Positions 1 through 9,027 of a stretch of DNA of 64,000 nt are shown here, one piece after another. A model generated the notes under the pieces. The model had not been told where the DNA came from. It saw nothing but the letters and a program-made list of their open reading frames with translations, and did no database searches. The stretch's first letter is position 1. Each line of letters opens with the position of its first letter. The stretch is from contig JASGIT010000001.1 in NCBI GenBank assembly GCA_047601665.1, forward strand, positions 2,728,001 through 2,792,000, read 5' to 3'. A program made the translations under genes and the position numbers. This DNA is from JASGIT01 sp047601665 (lineage in GTDB: Bacteria; Pseudomonadota; Gammaproteobacteria; Burkholderiales; Burkholderiaceae_C).

Positions 1-2
1 AC

Positions 3-593
3 GACCTGGTCGCCCAGGCCTACGTGGAGCGCGTGCAGCTCTGGAGCGACGGCTTCTACGCCACCCCCGGCCTCTCGTGGGACCGCGACAAGATGCAGGG
101 CCGCCCGTTCTACTACTACGCCTACGGCGCGGCGGTGAGCGAGGTGCTGGTCGATACGCTGACCGGCGAATGGAAGCTGCTGCGCACCGACGTGCTGCAC
201 GACGCGGGCAAGTCGCTCAACCCCGCCGTGGACATCGGCCAGGTGGAGGGCGCCTTCATCCAGGGCATGGGCTGGCTCACCACCGAGGAACTGGTGTGGC
301 ACCCGCAGAGCGGCAAGCTGACCACGCACGCGCCCAGCACCTACAAGATTCCCACGGCCAACGATTGCCCGCCCGTGTTCAACGTGCGCCTGTTCAACGC
401 CCAGAACTACGAGGACTCCATCCACCGCAGCAAGGCGGTGGGCGAGCCGCCGCTGCTGTTGCCGTTCTCGGTGTTCTTCGCCATCCGCGACGCCGTGGCC
501 TCGACGGGCGGCGCCAACGCCAACCCGCCGCTGACGGCGCCCGCGACCAGCGAAGCCATCCTGCGCGCCATCCAGGCCGTCAAACAGGGCTGA
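3..593 (+). CDS. xdhB: Xanthine dehydrogenase molybdopterin-binding subunit, C-terminal part
   Basis: The reading frame is already open at base 3, so only the last ~196 residues are present; the start lies before the window. The family is the large molybdenum-cofactor subunit of bacterial xanthine dehydrogenase, which oxidises hypoxanthine and xanthine to urate. Diagnostic stretches are YAYGAAVSEVLVDTLTG, DIGQVEGAFIQGMGWLTTEE and KAVGEPPLLLPFSVFFAIRD; the glutamate of the GEPP segment is the catalytic base in this family. The purine permease that follows fits a purine-catabolism operon. The two-subunit xdhA/xdhB arrangement is assumed, because the upstream gene is not visible. Confidence 0.9.
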   Translation, partial: DLVAQAYVERVQLWSDGFYATPGLSWDRDKMQGRPFYYYAYGAAVSEVLVDTLTGEWKLLRTDVLHDAGKSLNPAVDIGQVEGAFIQGMGWLTTEELVWHPQSGKLTTHAPSTYKIPTANDCPPVFNVRLFNAQNYEDSIHRSKAVGEPPLLLPFSVFFAIRDAVASTGGANANPPLTAPATSEAILRAIQAVKQG

Positions 594-704
594 CGCACCG
601 TTTCCCGCAGTTCCGCGCTCGCGCCCCGTTGCAGCGAGCGGGGGCTCGCTGCGCCCAAAAAACACATATTCCACTAACGCATCGACAACTCAGGAGACAA
701 AGCA

Positions 705-2006
705 ATGAACTTTCTGGAAAAGGTGTTCAAGCTCCAGGAGCATGGCACCACCCCCCGCACCGAGGTGATCGCGGGTCTGACGACCTTCCTCACCATGGCC
801 TACATCATCTTCGTGAACCCCTCCATCCTGGGCGACGCGGGTATGCCCAAGGGGGCCGTGTTCGTGGCCACCTGCCTGATCGCGGCGCTGGGCACCACCA
901 TCATGGCGCTGTACGCCAACTACCCGATCGCGCTCGCGCCCGGCATGGGGCTGAACGCCTACTTCGCCTACGGCGTGGTGCTGCACATGGGCTTCACCTG
1001 GCAGGCGGCGCTGGGCGCGGTGTTCGTCTCGGGCTGCCTGTTCCTGCTGGTGACGGTGTTCCGGCTGCGCGAGCTCATCATCAAGGGCATACCGCAGTCG
1101 CTGCGCGTGGCGATCACAGTGGGCATCGGCCTGTTCCTGGGGCTGATCGCGCTCAAGAGCGCGGGCATCGTCGCCAAGTCCGACGCCACCTTCGTCACGC
1201 TGGGCGACCTGCACACCGTGCCCGTGGTGCTGGCGTCGCTGGGCTTCCTGCTCATCGTGGTGCTGGACCGCCTGAAGGTGCCGGGCGCCATCCTCATCGG
1301 CATCATCGCCGTCACGGTGGCCTCGTTCATCTTCGGCGACAACAAGTTCAACGGCATCTTCTCGGCCCCGCCGTCGATCGCGCCCACCTTCCTGCAGCTG
1401 GACATCAAGGCCGCGCTGTCGGGCGGCATCCTGAACGTGATTCTGGTGTTCTTCCTGGTCGAGCTGTTCGACGCCACCGGCACGCTCATGGGCGTGGCCA
1501 AGCGCGCCGGGCTGCTGGTGCCGGGCCGCATGGAGCGGCTGAACAAGTCGCTGCTGGCCGACTCGGGCGCCATCTTCGCGGGCTCGCTGCTGGGCACGTC
1601 GAGCACCACCGCCTACGTGGAAAGCGCCGCGGGCGTGCAGGCCGGCGGCCGCACGGGCCTCACGGCGCTGACGGTGGCCGTGCTGTTCCTGGCCTGCCTG
1701 TTCATCGCCCCGCTGGCCGGCGCGGTGCCGGCCTACGCCACGGCCCCTGCGCTGTTCTTCGTGGCCTGCCTGATGCTGCGCGAGCTGACCGAAATCGACT
1801 GGGATGAAACCACCGAAGCCGTGCCCGCCGCCATCACCGCGCTGCTCATGCCGTTCACCTATTCCATCGCCAACGGCCTGGCCTTCGGCTTCATCTCCTA
1901 TGCCGGCATCAAGCTCTTCACGGGCCGCGTGAAGGAGGTGCACTGGATGGTCTGGGTCATCGCCGCCGTGTTCCTGTTCAAGTTCATCTACATCGGCGGA
2001 CACTGA
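705..2006 (+). CDS. NCS2-family purine permease (AzgA/PbuG type)
   Basis: A 433-residue inner-membrane protein with a dozen or so hydrophobic segments, the usual size for the AzgA/PbuG branch of NCS2 nucleobase:proton symporters (hypoxanthine, guanine or adenine). The N-terminal region has TEVIAGLTTFLTMAYIIFVNP, typical of this branch, and the substrate-pocket motif APGMGLNAYFAYG lies at residues 78-90. An AGGAGA ribosome site precedes the ATG. It follows the xanthine dehydrogenase subunit by 111 bases on the same strand, which supports purine uptake for catabolism. Exact substrate cannot be read from the sequence. Confidence 0.9.
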   Translation: MNFLEKVFKLQEHGTTPRTEVIAGLTTFLTMAYIIFVNPSILGDAGMPKGAVFVATCLIAALGTTIMALYANYPIALAPGMGLNAYFAYGVVLHMGFTWQAALGAVFVSGCLFLLVTVFRLRELIIKGIPQSLRVAITVGIGLFLGLIALKSAGIVAKSDATFVTLGDLHTVPVVLASLGFLLIVVLDRLKVPGAILIGIIAVTVASFIFGDNKFNGIFSAPPSIAPTFLQLDIKAALSGGILNVILVFFLVELFDATGTLMGVAKRAGLLVPGRMERLNKSLLADSGAIFAGSLLGTSSTTAYVESAAGVQAGGRTGLTALTVAVLFLACLFIAPLAGAVPAYATAPALFFVACLMLRELTEIDWDETTEAVPAAITALLMPFTYSIANGLAFGFISYAGIKLFTGRVKEVHWMVWVIAAVFLFKFIYIGGH

Positions 2007-2029
2007 TCTCTTACTAGGGAGGGATGGAT

Positions 2030-2058
2030 GGGCTGCCCGGCGGGCAGCCCGTTTTCTT
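2030..2058 (+). terminator. Rho-independent terminator after the purine permease
   Basis: A near-perfect hairpin with 9-base arms GGGCTGCCC and GGGCAGCCC around a 3-base loop, followed by GTTTTCTTTG. It lies just after the permease stop codon and separates it from the MATE exporter. Confidence 0.8.
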
Positions 2059-2141
2059 TGGGGGCGGAGCTTTGCGCGACAGCGGCCTTATGTTTGCATA
2101 TGCAATCATTGCAGCTACAAATCAAAGAGATGGAGTTCCGC

Positions 2142-3482
2142 ATGACCGCCCCCCACAACCCCCTGCTCAGCGCGCCCGTGCTGCCGCTGCTGGCGCGCTT
2201 CGCGCTGCCCAACATGGGGGCGCTGCTGGCGGCGGCGCTGGCCAGCATTTCGGAGACCATCTACGCGGGCCGCCTGGGCCTGTCTGCGCTGGCCGGGCTG
2301 GCGCTGGTGTTCCCCATGGTGATGCTGCAGGGCATGTTGTCGTCGGGGGCCATGGGCAGCAGCGTGGCGTCCACCATCAGCCGCGCGCTGGGCGCGGGCC
2401 AGACCGGGCGCGCCCAGGCGCTGGCCGTCCATGCGGCCTGGATCGGGCTGGCGGGCGGCGTGCTGTACATGGCGGCGATGCTGGCCGGGGGCGAGGCGCT
2501 GTTCGGCCTGCTGGGCGGGCGCGGCGATGCGCTGCGGCACGCGGTGGACTATGCGCAGGTGGCCTTCCTGGGCGCGGTGTTCGTGTGGGTGGTGAACGTG
2601 CTGTCGGCGGTGATTCGCGGCACGGGCCGCATGGCGGTGCCGTCGGCGGCGCTGCTGCTGATCTCGCTGGCGCAGGTGGGCATCAGCGGCGCGCTGGGGC
2701 TGGGCTGGGGGCCGTTTCCGGCGCTGGGGATGCGCGGCGTGGCGGCGGGGCAGGTGGTGGCCTACGGCGTGGGCGCGCTGGCGCTGCTGGGCTGGCTGCT
2801 GTCGGGGCGCGCGGGCATCCAGCTGCCGCTGTGGCGCACGCCGCTGCGGGCGGAGGCCTTCGCCGCCATCCTGCGCGCCAGCGCGGTGGCCTGCGTGTCG
2901 CCGCTGCAGACGGTGGCCACCATCCTCATCCTGACGCGGCTGGTGGCGCAGTTCGGCACCGAGGCGCTGGCGGGCTACGGCGTGGGCACGCGGCTGGAGT
3001 TCCTGCTGGTGCCCATCGCCTTCGCGGTGGGCGTGGCCTCGGTGCCGCTGGTGGGCATGGCCGTCGGCGCGGGGCAGGTGGCGCGGGCGCGCCGGGTGGC
3101 CTGGACGGCGGCGGCCATGGCGGGCGCGATGCTGGGGCTGATCGGCGTGGTGGTCACCGTGCGGCCCGACGTATGGTCGCGCCTGTTCACGCAGGAGGCG
3201 ACGGTGCTCGCGTCGGCGGCCTCGTACTTCCACTGGGCAGGGCCGTGCTACGCGCTGTTCGGCGTGGGGCTGTCGCTGTATTTTTCCGCCGTGGGCGCGG
3301 GCCGGGCGGCGGGTCCGGTGATGGCGGGCACGCTGCGGCTGGTGGTGGTGGCCGTGGGCGGCGCGGCCCTGGCCCAGGCCGCCGCGCCCGCGTGGATGAT
3401 CTTCGCGCTGGTGGCGCTGGGTATGGCGGCGTATGGGCTGGCGTCGGTGGCGCTGGTGCGGCGCACCTCCTGGGAGCGCTAG
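2142..3482 (+). CDS. MATE-family efflux transporter
   Basis: A 446-residue polytopic membrane protein of the multidrug and toxin extrusion family (NorM/DinF type, cation-coupled drug or metabolite export). The two-fold repeat of the family is visible: the first half carries LLARFALPNMGALLAAAL and ISETIYAGRLG, the second half the equivalent FGTEALAGYGVGTRLEFL. The frame is open further upstream, but the ATG at 2142 is chosen because GGAG sits 6 bases before it and the family homology starts immediately after (TAPHNPLLSAPVLPLLARFA). An alternative ATG lies 12 bases upstream. Stands alone; substrate unknown. Confidence 0.88.
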   Translation: MTAPHNPLLSAPVLPLLARFALPNMGALLAAALASISETIYAGRLGLSALAGLALVFPMVMLQGMLSSGAMGSSVASTISRALGAGQTGRAQALAVHAAWIGLAGGVLYMAAMLAGGEALFGLLGGRGDALRHAVDYAQVAFLGAVFVWVVNVLSAVIRGTGRMAVPSAALLLISLAQVGISGALGLGWGPFPALGMRGVAAGQVVAYGVGALALLGWLLSGRAGIQLPLWRTPLRAEAFAAILRASAVACVSPLQTVATILILTRLVAQFGTEALAGYGVGTRLEFLLVPIAFAVGVASVPLVGMAVGAGQVARARRVAWTAAAMAGAMLGLIGVVVTVRPDVWSRLFTQEATVLASAASYFHWAGPCYALFGVGLSLYFSAVGAGRAAGPVMAGTLRLVVVAVGGAALAQAAAPAWMIFALVALGMAAYGLASVALVRRTSWER

Positions 3483-3514
3483 AGGGTGTGAGGGGGCGTT
3501 AGCATCGCGCCCCT

Positions 3515-4372
3515 ATGCACGCCGCTGCACCCCTGCTTTTCATCGTCATCTGGTCCACCGGTTTTCTCGTGGGGCGCGGCGTGGCGGCGCACGCGGACCC
3601 GTTCTGGTTCCTGGCCGTCCGCTTCTCCTGCGTGACGGTGGCGTTTGCCGCCCTGGCCCTGTGGAGCCGCGCGCCCTGGCCGCGCGGCGGGCGGCGCATC
3701 GCGCTGCAACTGCTGGCGGGCGCGCTGATGAGCGGCGTGTACCTGGGGCCCAGCTGGTGGGCCATGTCGAAAGGATTGCCTGCGGGCGTGATGGCGCTGA
3801 TCGGCGCGCTGCAGCCGCTGTTCACCGCGCTCATCAGCGTGGCGCTGGGGCGCAGGCTTTCGCGCCTGACCTGGGCGGGGCTGGCGCTGGGCTTTGGCGG
3901 CGTGGCGCTGGTGCTGGAGCCCAAGCTGGCCGCCGTGGGGGCCGGCGCGCTGTCGCTGCCGGTGGTGCTGGTGGCGGCGGGCAGCATCTTTTCGCTGACC
4001 ATCGGCTCCATGGTGCAGAAGTCGCCGCTGCTGGCGTCGGGTGACTTGCGCAGCGCGAGCGCGGTGCAGAACCTGGGTGCGGTCGCCGTTCTGCTGCTGA
4101 TGGCGCTGGCCGTGGGCCAGCCGCGCTGGGACGGCTCGGCGCTGCTCTGGGGCTACCTGGCGTTCGCGGTCGCCGTACTGTCGCTGGGCGGGGCCACGCT
4201 GCTGATCTGGCTCATGCGCCGGGGCGAGGCCACGCGCACCGCGGCGCTGCTGCTGGTGGTGCCGCCGCTGGCGGCGCTGGAGGCGTGGTGGATTTTTGGC
4301 GAAACGCTGTCCGTGCTCCAGTTGTTGGGGTTCGTGCTGGCGATAGGCGGGGTGGCATTGGCACGGCGCTAG
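3515..4372 (+). CDS. EamA/DMT-superfamily transporter
   Basis: A 285-residue, roughly ten-helix protein made of two EamA repeats. The first begins LFIVIWSTGFLVGRGVA, with the typical FLAVRFSCV helix, and the second ends LPPLAALEAWWIFGETLSVL, containing the EAWWxxGE signature of the drug/metabolite transporter superfamily. Such proteins export amino acids or small metabolites; this one cannot be assigned a substrate. It begins 33 bases after the MATE gene and ends 36 bases before the lactate-dehydrogenase-like gene, so co-transcription with either is possible. Confidence 0.85.
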   Translation: MHAAAPLLFIVIWSTGFLVGRGVAAHADPFWFLAVRFSCVTVAFAALALWSRAPWPRGGRRIALQLLAGALMSGVYLGPSWWAMSKGLPAGVMALIGALQPLFTALISVALGRRLSRLTWAGLALGFGGVALVLEPKLAAVGAGALSLPVVLVAAGSIFSLTIGSMVQKSPLLASGDLRSASAVQNLGAVAVLLLMALAVGQPRWDGSALLWGYLAFAVAVLSLGGATLLIWLMRRGEATRTAALLLVVPPLAALEAWWIFGETLSVLQLLGFVLAIGGVALARR

Positions 4373-4407
4373 GATGGCAGGCGTCGTATAAAACCAAGAG
4401 GATTGCC

Positions 4408-5568
4408 GTGCCCGACCTGTCCAAAATGACCTGCATCGAAGACCTGCGCGCCGTGTACGAACGCCGCGCGCCGCGCATGTTCTACGACTACGCGGACTCG
4501 GGCTCGTGGACGGAGGGCACCTACCGCGCCAACGAGGCGGACTTCGCGCCCATCAAGCTGCGCCAGCGCGTGGCGGTGAACATGGAAGGCCGCACCACGG
4601 CCACCGCCATGGCGGGCCAGCAGGCCAGGATGCCCGTGGCCATCGCCCCCGTGGGCCTGACCGGGATGCAGCACGCCGACGGCGAAATCCACGCCGCGCG
4701 CGCGGCGGAAAAGTTCGGCATTCCGTTCACGCTCTCAACCATGAGCATCTGCTCGATCGAGGACATCGCCGAACACACCAGCGCGCCGTTCTGGTTCCAG
4801 CTGTACATGATGCGAGACCGCGAGGCCATGGCGCGCATGATCCAGCGCGCCAAGGACGCGAAGTGCAGCGCCCTGGTGCTCACGCTCGACCTGCAGGTGA
4901 TCGGCCAGCGCCACAAGGACATCAAGAACGGCCTGACCGCGCCGCCCCGGCCCACGCTGAAGAACATCCTGAACCTGATGACCAAGCCGCGCTGGTGCAT
5001 CGGCATGGCGGGCACGCAGCGCCGCACCTTCCGCAACCTCGTGGGGCACGTGAAGGGCGTATCGGACATGAACTCGCTCTCGGCCTGGACCAACGAGCAG
5101 TTCGACCCGCGCCTTTCGTGGGCCGACGTGGCCTGGGTCAAGGAGCAGTGGGGCGGCAAGCTCATCCTCAAGGGCATCATGGAAGTGGAAGACGCCGTGC
5201 TCGCCGCGCAGCACGGCGCGGACGCCATCGTGGTCAGCAACCACGGCGGGCGGCAGCTGGACGGCGCGCCTTCGTCCATCCACGCGCTGCCCGCCATTGT
5301 GGCCGCCGTGGGCGGCAAGACCGAGGTGTGGATGGACGGCGGCATCCGCAGCGGGCAGGACGTGCTCAAGGCCTGGGCCCTGGGCGCGCGCGGCACCCTG
5401 ATCGGGCGGGCCATGGTCTACGGCCTGGGCGCCTTCGGCGAGCCGGGCGTGGCCAAGGCGCTGCAGATCATCCACAAGGAACTGGACGTGACCATGGCGT
5501 TTTGCGGTCATACCAACATCCAGAACGTGGACCGGTCGATTCTGGTGCCGGGTACTTTTCCGGGCTGA
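4408..5568 (+). CDS. lldD: FMN-dependent alpha-hydroxy-acid dehydrogenase (L-lactate dehydrogenase type)
   Basis: A 386-residue TIM-barrel flavoprotein that oxidises L-lactate or a related 2-hydroxy acid, passing electrons to the respiratory chain. Visible family motifs are PRMFYDYADSGSWTEGTYR near the N-terminus, PVAIAPVGLTGM, the active-site block VVSNHGGRQLDGAPSS (residues ~275-290, with the catalytic histidine and substrate-binding arginine) and MDGGIRSGQDVLKAWALGAR for phosphate binding. The GTG at 4408 is chosen because AGAGG lies 5-6 bases upstream and homology begins with PDLSKMTCIEDLRAVYERRA. It could equally act on glycolate or mandelate. Confidence 0.85.
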   Translation: MPDLSKMTCIEDLRAVYERRAPRMFYDYADSGSWTEGTYRANEADFAPIKLRQRVAVNMEGRTTATAMAGQQARMPVAIAPVGLTGMQHADGEIHAARAAEKFGIPFTLSTMSICSIEDIAEHTSAPFWFQLYMMRDREAMARMIQRAKDAKCSALVLTLDLQVIGQRHKDIKNGLTAPPRPTLKNILNLMTKPRWCIGMAGTQRRTFRNLVGHVKGVSDMNSLSAWTNEQFDPRLSWADVAWVKEQWGGKLILKGIMEVEDAVLAAQHGADAIVVSNHGGRQLDGAPSSIHALPAIVAAVGGKTEVWMDGGIRSGQDVLKAWALGARGTLIGRAMVYGLGAFGEPGVAKALQIIHKELDVTMAFCGHTNIQNVDRSILVPGTFPG

Positions 5569-5600
5569 ATTACAAGCGAAATCTGGCTCCAGCCCAGTGG

Positions 5601-5630
5601 ATACGTGCGCTGGCAGCTATCTTTTTTGAT
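5601..5630. repeat. Dispersed palindromic repeat, partial copy
   Basis: TGCGCTGGCAGCTATCTTTTTTGAT between two convergent genes; only the right half of the element is well kept. The T-run could also serve as a transcription stop. Confidence 0.7.
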
Positions 5631-5633
5631 GCT

Positions 5634-6830
5634 TCAGGCGGCGTGCGAAGCCTGCGCGCGCGACGCCAGAAAGGCCAGCAGGGCCGCGACCAGCAGCACG
5701 GCGGCGCTGGCGGTGAAGGCGGCGCGGTAGCCGCCGCCGTCGAACAGCAGGCCGCCCACGGTCGAGCCCAGCGCGATCGCGAGTTGCACCACCGCCACCA
5801 TCAGGCCGCCGCCCGCCTCGGCATCCCGGGGCAGCGACCGGGCCAGCCACGACCACCAGCCCACGGGCGCCGCCGTGGCCACCAGGCCCCACAGCCCCAG
5901 CAGCACGAAGACTGCCGCCACGCTGCCGCCCAGCGCGATCAAGGCCAGCGCGATGCCCGCCATCAGCAGCGGAATCGCCGCCAGCGTGCGGTACAGGCCC
6001 CGGTGCAGGAACGCGCCGATCAGCGTGGTGCCGATGAAGCCCGCGATGCCGATCACCAGCAGCACCATCGACAGCGTGGCCACGTCCACGCGGGTGACGG
6101 TCTCCAGGAACGGGCGCACATAGGTGAACAGCGTGAACTGCCCCATGAAGAACGCGCCAGCGCCCAGCATCCCCAGCGTGACCAAGCGGCTCTTGAACAG
6201 CCGGAAGACATTGCCCGAGCCCGCCTGGCGCGGCCCGGCTGGCAGCGGGGGCAGGCTGGCCCACTGCCAGGCCAGGGCGAGCAGGGCCGCCGGCACCAGG
6301 CAGAAGAACGCGCCGCGCCAGCCTATGACGCCGCCGAGATAGCTGCCCAGCGGCGCGGCCACCACGGTCGCTAGCGCGTTGCCGCCGTTGAAGATCGCCA
6401 GCGCCCTGGGCACGCTGCGGGTGGGCACCAGCCGCATGGCGACCGCCGCCGACATCGACCAGAAGCCGCCGATCACCACGCCGATCAGCGCGCGGCCCAC
6501 CATGTAGACGGCATAGTTCGGCGCCAGCCCGACGACCAGGCCCGAGACGCCCATGAGGCCCGTGAGCAGCAGCAACAGGGTCTTGCGGTCCATCGAGCCC
6601 GCGAGCGATGCCATCGACAGGCTGGTCAGCACGGCGAAGGCGCCGGAGATGGCGATGCCGTACCCGACCAGCCCTTCGCTGACCCGCAGGTCACCGGCAA
6701 TCGGCGTCAGCAGGCTGACGGGCATGAACTCCGAGGCGACCAGGGCGAAGACGCACAGCGTCATGGCAAAGACGCCGCTCCAGAAAGCGGGCTGGCCGCC
6801 CGCCGAGGCATCAGAAACTTGCGTTGCCAT
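5634..6830 (-). CDS. MFS exporter resembling NepI (purine ribonucleoside efflux)
   Basis: A 398-residue, 12-helix major facilitator protein. The region from SEFMPVSLLTPIAGDLRVSE through GGFWSMSAAVAMRLVPTRSV to APLGSYLGGVIGWRGAFF closely follows the pattern I recall for E. coli NepI (YicM), a DHA1-type proton-driven nucleoside exporter. It lies 6 bases downstream of the hydrolase gene on the same strand, so the two form an operon divergent from the LysR regulator. The NepI likeness is from memory; the real substrate may be the ligand or product of the hydrolase. Confidence 0.82.
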   Translation of the reverse strand: MATQVSDASAGGQPAFWSGVFAMTLCVFALVASEFMPVSLLTPIAGDLRVSEGLVGYGIAISGAFAVLTSLSMASLAGSMDRKTLLLLLTGLMGVSGLVVGLAPNYAVYMVGRALIGVVIGGFWSMSAAVAMRLVPTRSVPRALAIFNGGNALATVVAAPLGSYLGGVIGWRGAFFCLVPAALLALAWQWASLPPLPAGPRQAGSGNVFRLFKSRLVTLGMLGAGAFFMGQFTLFTYVRPFLETVTRVDVATLSMVLLVIGIAGFIGTTLIGAFLHRGLYRTLAAIPLLMAGIALALIALGGSVAAVFVLLGLWGLVATAAPVGWWSWLARSLPRDAEAGGGLMVAVVQLAIALGSTVGGLLFDGGGYRAAFTASAAVLLVAALLAFLASRAQASHAA

Positions 6831-6836
6831 GGGCGG

Positions 6837-7964
6837 TTACGCCAGGTGCCGGGTGAAGAACACGGTCAGCTTGTCCCACGGAATCAGGTTCACGCGGTCG
6901 TACAGATCGACGTGGTTGGCACCCTTGACCCAGTGCAGTTCCTTGGGCTGGGCGGCGTGCTGGTAGGCGTCTTCGCTGAACTCGCGGGAGTGCGCCTGGT
7001 CGCCCGCGATGAACAGCAGCGGGCGCGGCGAGATCGTCTCGATGTCGTTGAACGGGTAGAAGTTCATGAACTTCACCTCGCTCGCGAGCGTGCGGTTCTG
7101 CGTCAGCTCCAGCGTGCGGCCTTCGGGCACGTAGGCGCCGCGCCTGGTCCGGTAGAAGCCGTGGTACATCGCCGTCACGGGGTCGGCGCCTGCGGGCAGT
7201 TCGACCGGCAGGTAGTTCTGGAAGATGGGCTTGCCGGTGGTGAACTCCTCGTAGCGCAGCCGGGCGGCCTCGGCCAGCTTCGCCTTGCGCTGCGCCAGCG
7301 TCTGCGATTGGCCATAGCCGTTGCGCGTGACCGCGCCCATGTCGTACATGCTGACGGTGGCGATGGCCTTCAGGCGCGGGTCGATCTTGGCGGCGCTGAC
7401 GATGAAGCCGCCGCTGCCGCAGATGCCGATGCCGCCGATGCGCTCGCGCGCCACCGCATCCTGCGTGCCCAGGAAATCCACCGCCGCGCTGAACGCCTCC
7501 GCATACAGATCGGGCGCCACGGCGTTGCGCGCGGCCCCTTCGCTCTCGCCCCAGAACGGTAGGTCGATGGCCAGGGCGGCAAAGCCCCGCTCGGCCATCT
7601 TCGTGGCGTATAGGTTCGCGCTCTGTTCCTTGACGGCGCCCATCGGGTGGCCCACGACCAGCGCGGGCAGCTTTGCCGCGGTGCGTTCCTTCGGCATGAA
7701 CAGATGGCCGGCGACCTTCATGCCGTACTGGTTCTGGAAAGACACCTTCCGCAGGGTCACCTGGCTGCTTTGGTAGAAGTTGTCCGCGCCTTCCGGCAGG
7801 CCGGGTGCTTGCTGCGCCTGCGCCGCGAAAGCCGGCGCGCCGGTGACGGAGAGGACGCCCAGCGTGGCAACGCCGGCGCCGGCGGCTTTCATGAAGCCGC
7901 GGCGGTCAGGCGCCTGGGCGGCGCGAACGTCGCTTTCGCAGGGGGTATCGCATGTCGTGCTCAT
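6837..7964 (-). CDS. Exported alpha/beta hydrolase (YcjY-like) with Tat-type signal
   Basis: 375 residues. The start at 7964 is chosen because AAGGAGCA sits just before it; the N-terminus then has DRRGFMKAAGAGVATLGVLS, a twin-arginine signal peptide, followed by APAFAAQA as a cleavage region. The alpha/beta-hydrolase core shows VVGHPMGAVKEQSANLYATK, a nucleophile elbow GICGSGGF, and a late histidine in KGANHVDLYDRV. This combination resembles the YcjY/dienelactone-hydrolase group of unassigned function. It probably acts in the periplasm and is co-transcribed with the NepI-like exporter. Confidence 0.8.
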   Translation of the reverse strand: MSTTCDTPCESDVRAAQAPDRRGFMKAAGAGVATLGVLSVTGAPAFAAQAQQAPGLPEGADNFYQSSQVTLRKVSFQNQYGMKVAGHLFMPKERTAAKLPALVVGHPMGAVKEQSANLYATKMAERGFAALAIDLPFWGESEGAARNAVAPDLYAEAFSAAVDFLGTQDAVARERIGGIGICGSGGFIVSAAKIDPRLKAIATVSMYDMGAVTRNGYGQSQTLAQRKAKLAEAARLRYEEFTTGKPIFQNYLPVELPAGADPVTAMYHGFYRTRRGAYVPEGRTLELTQNRTLASEVKFMNFYPFNDIETISPRPLLFIAGDQAHSREFSEDAYQHAAQPKELHWVKGANHVDLYDRVNLIPWDKLTVFFTRHLA

Positions 7965-7992
7965 GGTCGGTGCTCCTTGAAAATCAGGGTTT

Positions 7993-8012
7993 CCATGGTG
8001 CCGGAGCCATGG
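7993..8012. promoter_or_regulatory. Inverted repeat in the divergent hydrolase/LysR intergenic region
   Basis: Two CCATGG hexamers flank a GCCGGA core, giving an imperfect 20-base dyad midway between the two divergent start codons. LysR-type regulators usually bind such a dyad between themselves and their target operon, so this is a candidate site. A T-N11-A box was not unambiguous. Confidence 0.4.
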
Positions 8013-8063
8013 GCATCTGATTAGTGGGTGCAATCTTGATGGGGTTGTGAAAAAATTTCAGGA

Positions 8064-8957
8064 ATGGTGCACCCCAAAGTCAACGACCTCCAGGCCTTCC
8101 TCGCCGTCGCGCGCGACCAGAGCTTCACCAAGGCCGCCGCGAAGCTGGGCCTCACCCCGTCGGCCTTGAGCCACACGATGCGCACGCTGGAGGAACGGTT
8201 GGGCGTGCGCCTGCTGGCGCGCACCACCCGCAACGTGGCCCCGACGGAAGCGGGGGAGCGGCTGATGCAGGCCATCGCGCCGCTGTTCGACCAGATCGCC
8301 GCCGAGGTGGAAGCGCTGGGCGAGTTGCGCGACAAGCCCCGGGGCACCATCCGCGTGACCTGCACGGACGACCAGATCGAACTGTGCATACGGCCCAGGC
8401 TGGCGAAGTTCCTGCGGGACTACCCGGACATCACGCTGGAGCTGTACGTGGACTACGGTTTCACCAATGTCGTCGAGGAGCGCTTCGACGCCGGCATCCG
8501 CCTGGGCGAAGCCATAGCCAAGGACATGATCGCCGTGCGCATCGGGCCGGACTGGCGCCTGGTGGTGGTGGGCGCGCCCGCGTATTTCGACAGGCACCCG
8601 CTGCCCGATACGCCCCATGACCTGACCGGGCACGCCTGCGTCAATATCCGCCACAGGCCCTCCGGCTCGGTCTACGCCTGGGAGTTCGAGAAGGACGGCC
8701 AGGCGTTCACCGTCAAGGTCGAGGGGCAGCTTGTTTTCAACAGCACCCTGCACGTCCTCAACGCGGCGCTGGACGGCCTGGGCCTGGCCTATGTGCCCGA
8801 GGAACTGGCGGCGCCCTATCTGGCCGACGGGCGGCTCCAGCAGGTGCTGGCCGGCTGGTGCCCTTATTTCCAGGGCTTTCACCTGTACTACCCGAACCGG
8901 CGGCAGGCCTCGCCCGCGTTTTCCGCGTTGGTCGAGGCGCTGAAGTACAGAGGCTAG
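8064..8957 (+). CDS. LysR-family transcriptional regulator
   Basis: 297 residues, standard length for the family. The N-terminal winged helix-turn-helix reads LQAFLAVARDQSFTKAAAKL and continues with PSALSHTMRTLEERLGVRLL; the C-terminal periplasmic-binding-like effector domain contains RPRLAKFLRDYPDITLELYV. It is divergently transcribed from the exported hydrolase and the NepI-like exporter, with 99 bases between start codons, so it most likely controls that operon. The inducer is unknown. It resembles the many AaeR/CrgA-like LysR proteins of Burkholderiales. Confidence 0.9.
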   Translation: MVHPKVNDLQAFLAVARDQSFTKAAAKLGLTPSALSHTMRTLEERLGVRLLARTTRNVAPTEAGERLMQAIAPLFDQIAAEVEALGELRDKPRGTIRVTCTDDQIELCIRPRLAKFLRDYPDITLELYVDYGFTNVVEERFDAGIRLGEAIAKDMIAVRIGPDWRLVVVGAPAYFDRHPLPDTPHDLTGHACVNIRHRPSGSVYAWEFEKDGQAFTVKVEGQLVFNSTLHVLNAALDGLGLAYVPEELAAPYLADGRLQQVLAGWCPYFQGFHLYYPNRRQASPAFSALVEALKYRG

Positions 8958-8993
8958 GCGGATTTAAGCAAAAAAGGCCTCTAGACAAGGCGG

Positions 8994-9021
8994 GACAAGC
9001 GCTGGCAGCTATCAAACCAGG
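8994..9021. repeat. Dispersed palindromic repeat, partial copy
   Basis: ACAAGCGCTGGCAGCTATCA followed by AAACCAGGAG, between the convergent LysR and S4-protein genes. It is the well-conserved right arm of the element. Confidence 0.75.
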
Positions 9022-9027
9022 AGCATT

